Source: JAHEEL01 sp963715255 (GTDB lineage: Bacteria > Actinomycetota > Acidimicrobiia > Spongiisociales > UBA5794). Taken from it: a DNA stretch of 64,000 nucleotides. The DNA lies in the NCBI GenBank assembly GCA_963715255.1, contig CAVQRN010000004.1:1-64000 (forward strand), written 5' to 3'. Both the position numbers and the translations under genes were made by a program. Position 1 is the stretch's first letter. Each line of letters begins with the position of its first letter. Shown piece by piece: positions 63,758 through 64,000 of the stretch. The notes below the pieces were generated by a model that made no database searches, was not told where the DNA came from, and saw only the letters and a program-made list of their open reading frames with translations.

Positions 63758-64000
63758 ATGAAGTACCGCACCCTTGGCAGCACCGGATACGAGGTGTCGG
63801 AGATCGGCTTCGGGGCGTGGGCGATCGGCGCCGACTGGGGCAGCATCGATGACACCACTGCGATGGCGGCCCTTCACGCTGCCGTTGATGCAGGGGTGAA
63901 CTTCATCGACACGGCGGATGTCTACGGGGACGGGCGGAGCGAGCGGTTCGTTGGGCGTCTCGTCCGCGAGCGATCCGACGTCGAACTGATCGTTGCGACG
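63758..64000 (+). CDS. Aldo/keto reductase, cut by window end
   Basis: The first 81 residues are present: MKYRTLGSTGYEVSEIGFGA, then WAIGADWGSIDDTTAMAALH and GVNFIDTADVYGDGRSERFV, with the catalytic Asp and Tyr of the AKR barrel (DTADVYG). NADPH-dependent reduction of aldehydes or sugars is expected. The start follows GAGAGAGGAC. It lies 62 bases after the TetR gene on the same strand. The rest lies beyond the window. Confidence 0.9.
   Translation, partial: MKYRTLGSTGYEVSEIGFGAWAIGADWGSIDDTTAMAALHAAVDAGVNFIDTADVYGDGRSERFVGRLVRERSDVELIVAT

Overview
The window looks like a high-GC actinomycetote chromosome. The signs are a dnaK-grpE-dnaJ-hspR heat-shock operon, a DUF222/13E12 HNH protein, an F420-type LLM oxidoreductase, an EtfD-like Fe-S/heme membrane oxidoreductase, an actinobacterial Tad-pilus locus and a large serine integrase. 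The mix of pyruvate:ferredoxin oxidoreductase, formate-THF ligase and beta-oxidation genes would suit an uncultured lineage such as Acidimicrobiia, but that placement is inference.

Layout. (1) 1-2.8 kb is the end of an integrated element carrying a degraded Rep-like gene and a multiply broken large serine recombinase. It ends inside cpaF, whose product stops right after the conserved GEVRGPEA motif. (2) 2.8-5.4 kb is the rest of that Tad locus (cpaF fragment, cpaE, cpaB and a small gene), read on the minus strand with overlapping starts and stops. (3) 5.7-17 kb holds a HAD-IG 5'-nucleotidase flanked by short tandem repeats, a UspA with a 58-residue zinc ribbon, a tandem glycine riboswitch driving gcvP, an MFS transporter, a fadJ/thiolase pair and a sigma-70 factor. 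(4) 17.4-25.3 kb has a vapB with a mostly deleted vapC, an amidohydrolase, a coupled pair of exported proteins (DUF3160 lipoprotein and CapA/FG-GAP protein), and a coupled class-V aminotransferase/GH1 glucosidase pair. (5) 25.3-29.2 kb is the chaperone operon. (6) 29.2-30.3 kb is a persulfide-response operon: a perfect operator, a CstR-like repressor and two rhodaneses. (7) 30.3-40.9 kb holds a hydrolase, an LLM enzyme, tetR/acyl-CoA dehydrogenase around a long palindrome, a SHOCT protein, a nitroreductase, murI, a macro domain, proC/proline dehydrogenase, a TPM-type protein and PspA. (8) 40.9-50 kb is a redox cluster: PFOR, a dihydroorotate-dehydrogenase-like protein, Fhs, an EtfD-like protein and DUF456. 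(9) 50-60 kb is an alpha-glucan region: malEFG, a LacI regulator, a GT5 glycogen synthase-like enzyme, a DUF222 protein and a GH13 glycosidase. (10) 60-64 kb holds an orphan NuoF-like protein, a DrrAB-type ABC exporter with TetR, and the start of an aldo/keto reductase.

How genes work together. FadJ, thiolase and acyl-CoA dehydrogenase form a fatty-acid oxidation set. The EtfD-like protein could pass its electrons to the quinone pool, although no etfAB is present here. PFOR and Fhs connect pyruvate oxidation and one-carbon metabolism, and GcvP supplies one-carbon units under glycine control. ProC and proline dehydrogenase interconvert proline and P5C. MalEFG, GH13, GT5 and GH1 point to uptake and turnover of alpha- and beta-glucosides.

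Caution. Many ordinary housekeeping genes carry a frameshift. All nine genes in which I see exactly one lesion have a start-to-stop length of 3n+1, and a tenth with two lesions has 3n+2. This looks like single-base insertions in the sequence (assembly or read errors) rather than mass gene decay. Frameshifted metabolic genes are therefore listed as CDS spanning both frames with the lesion noted. No tRNA, rRNA or CRISPR array was recognised.
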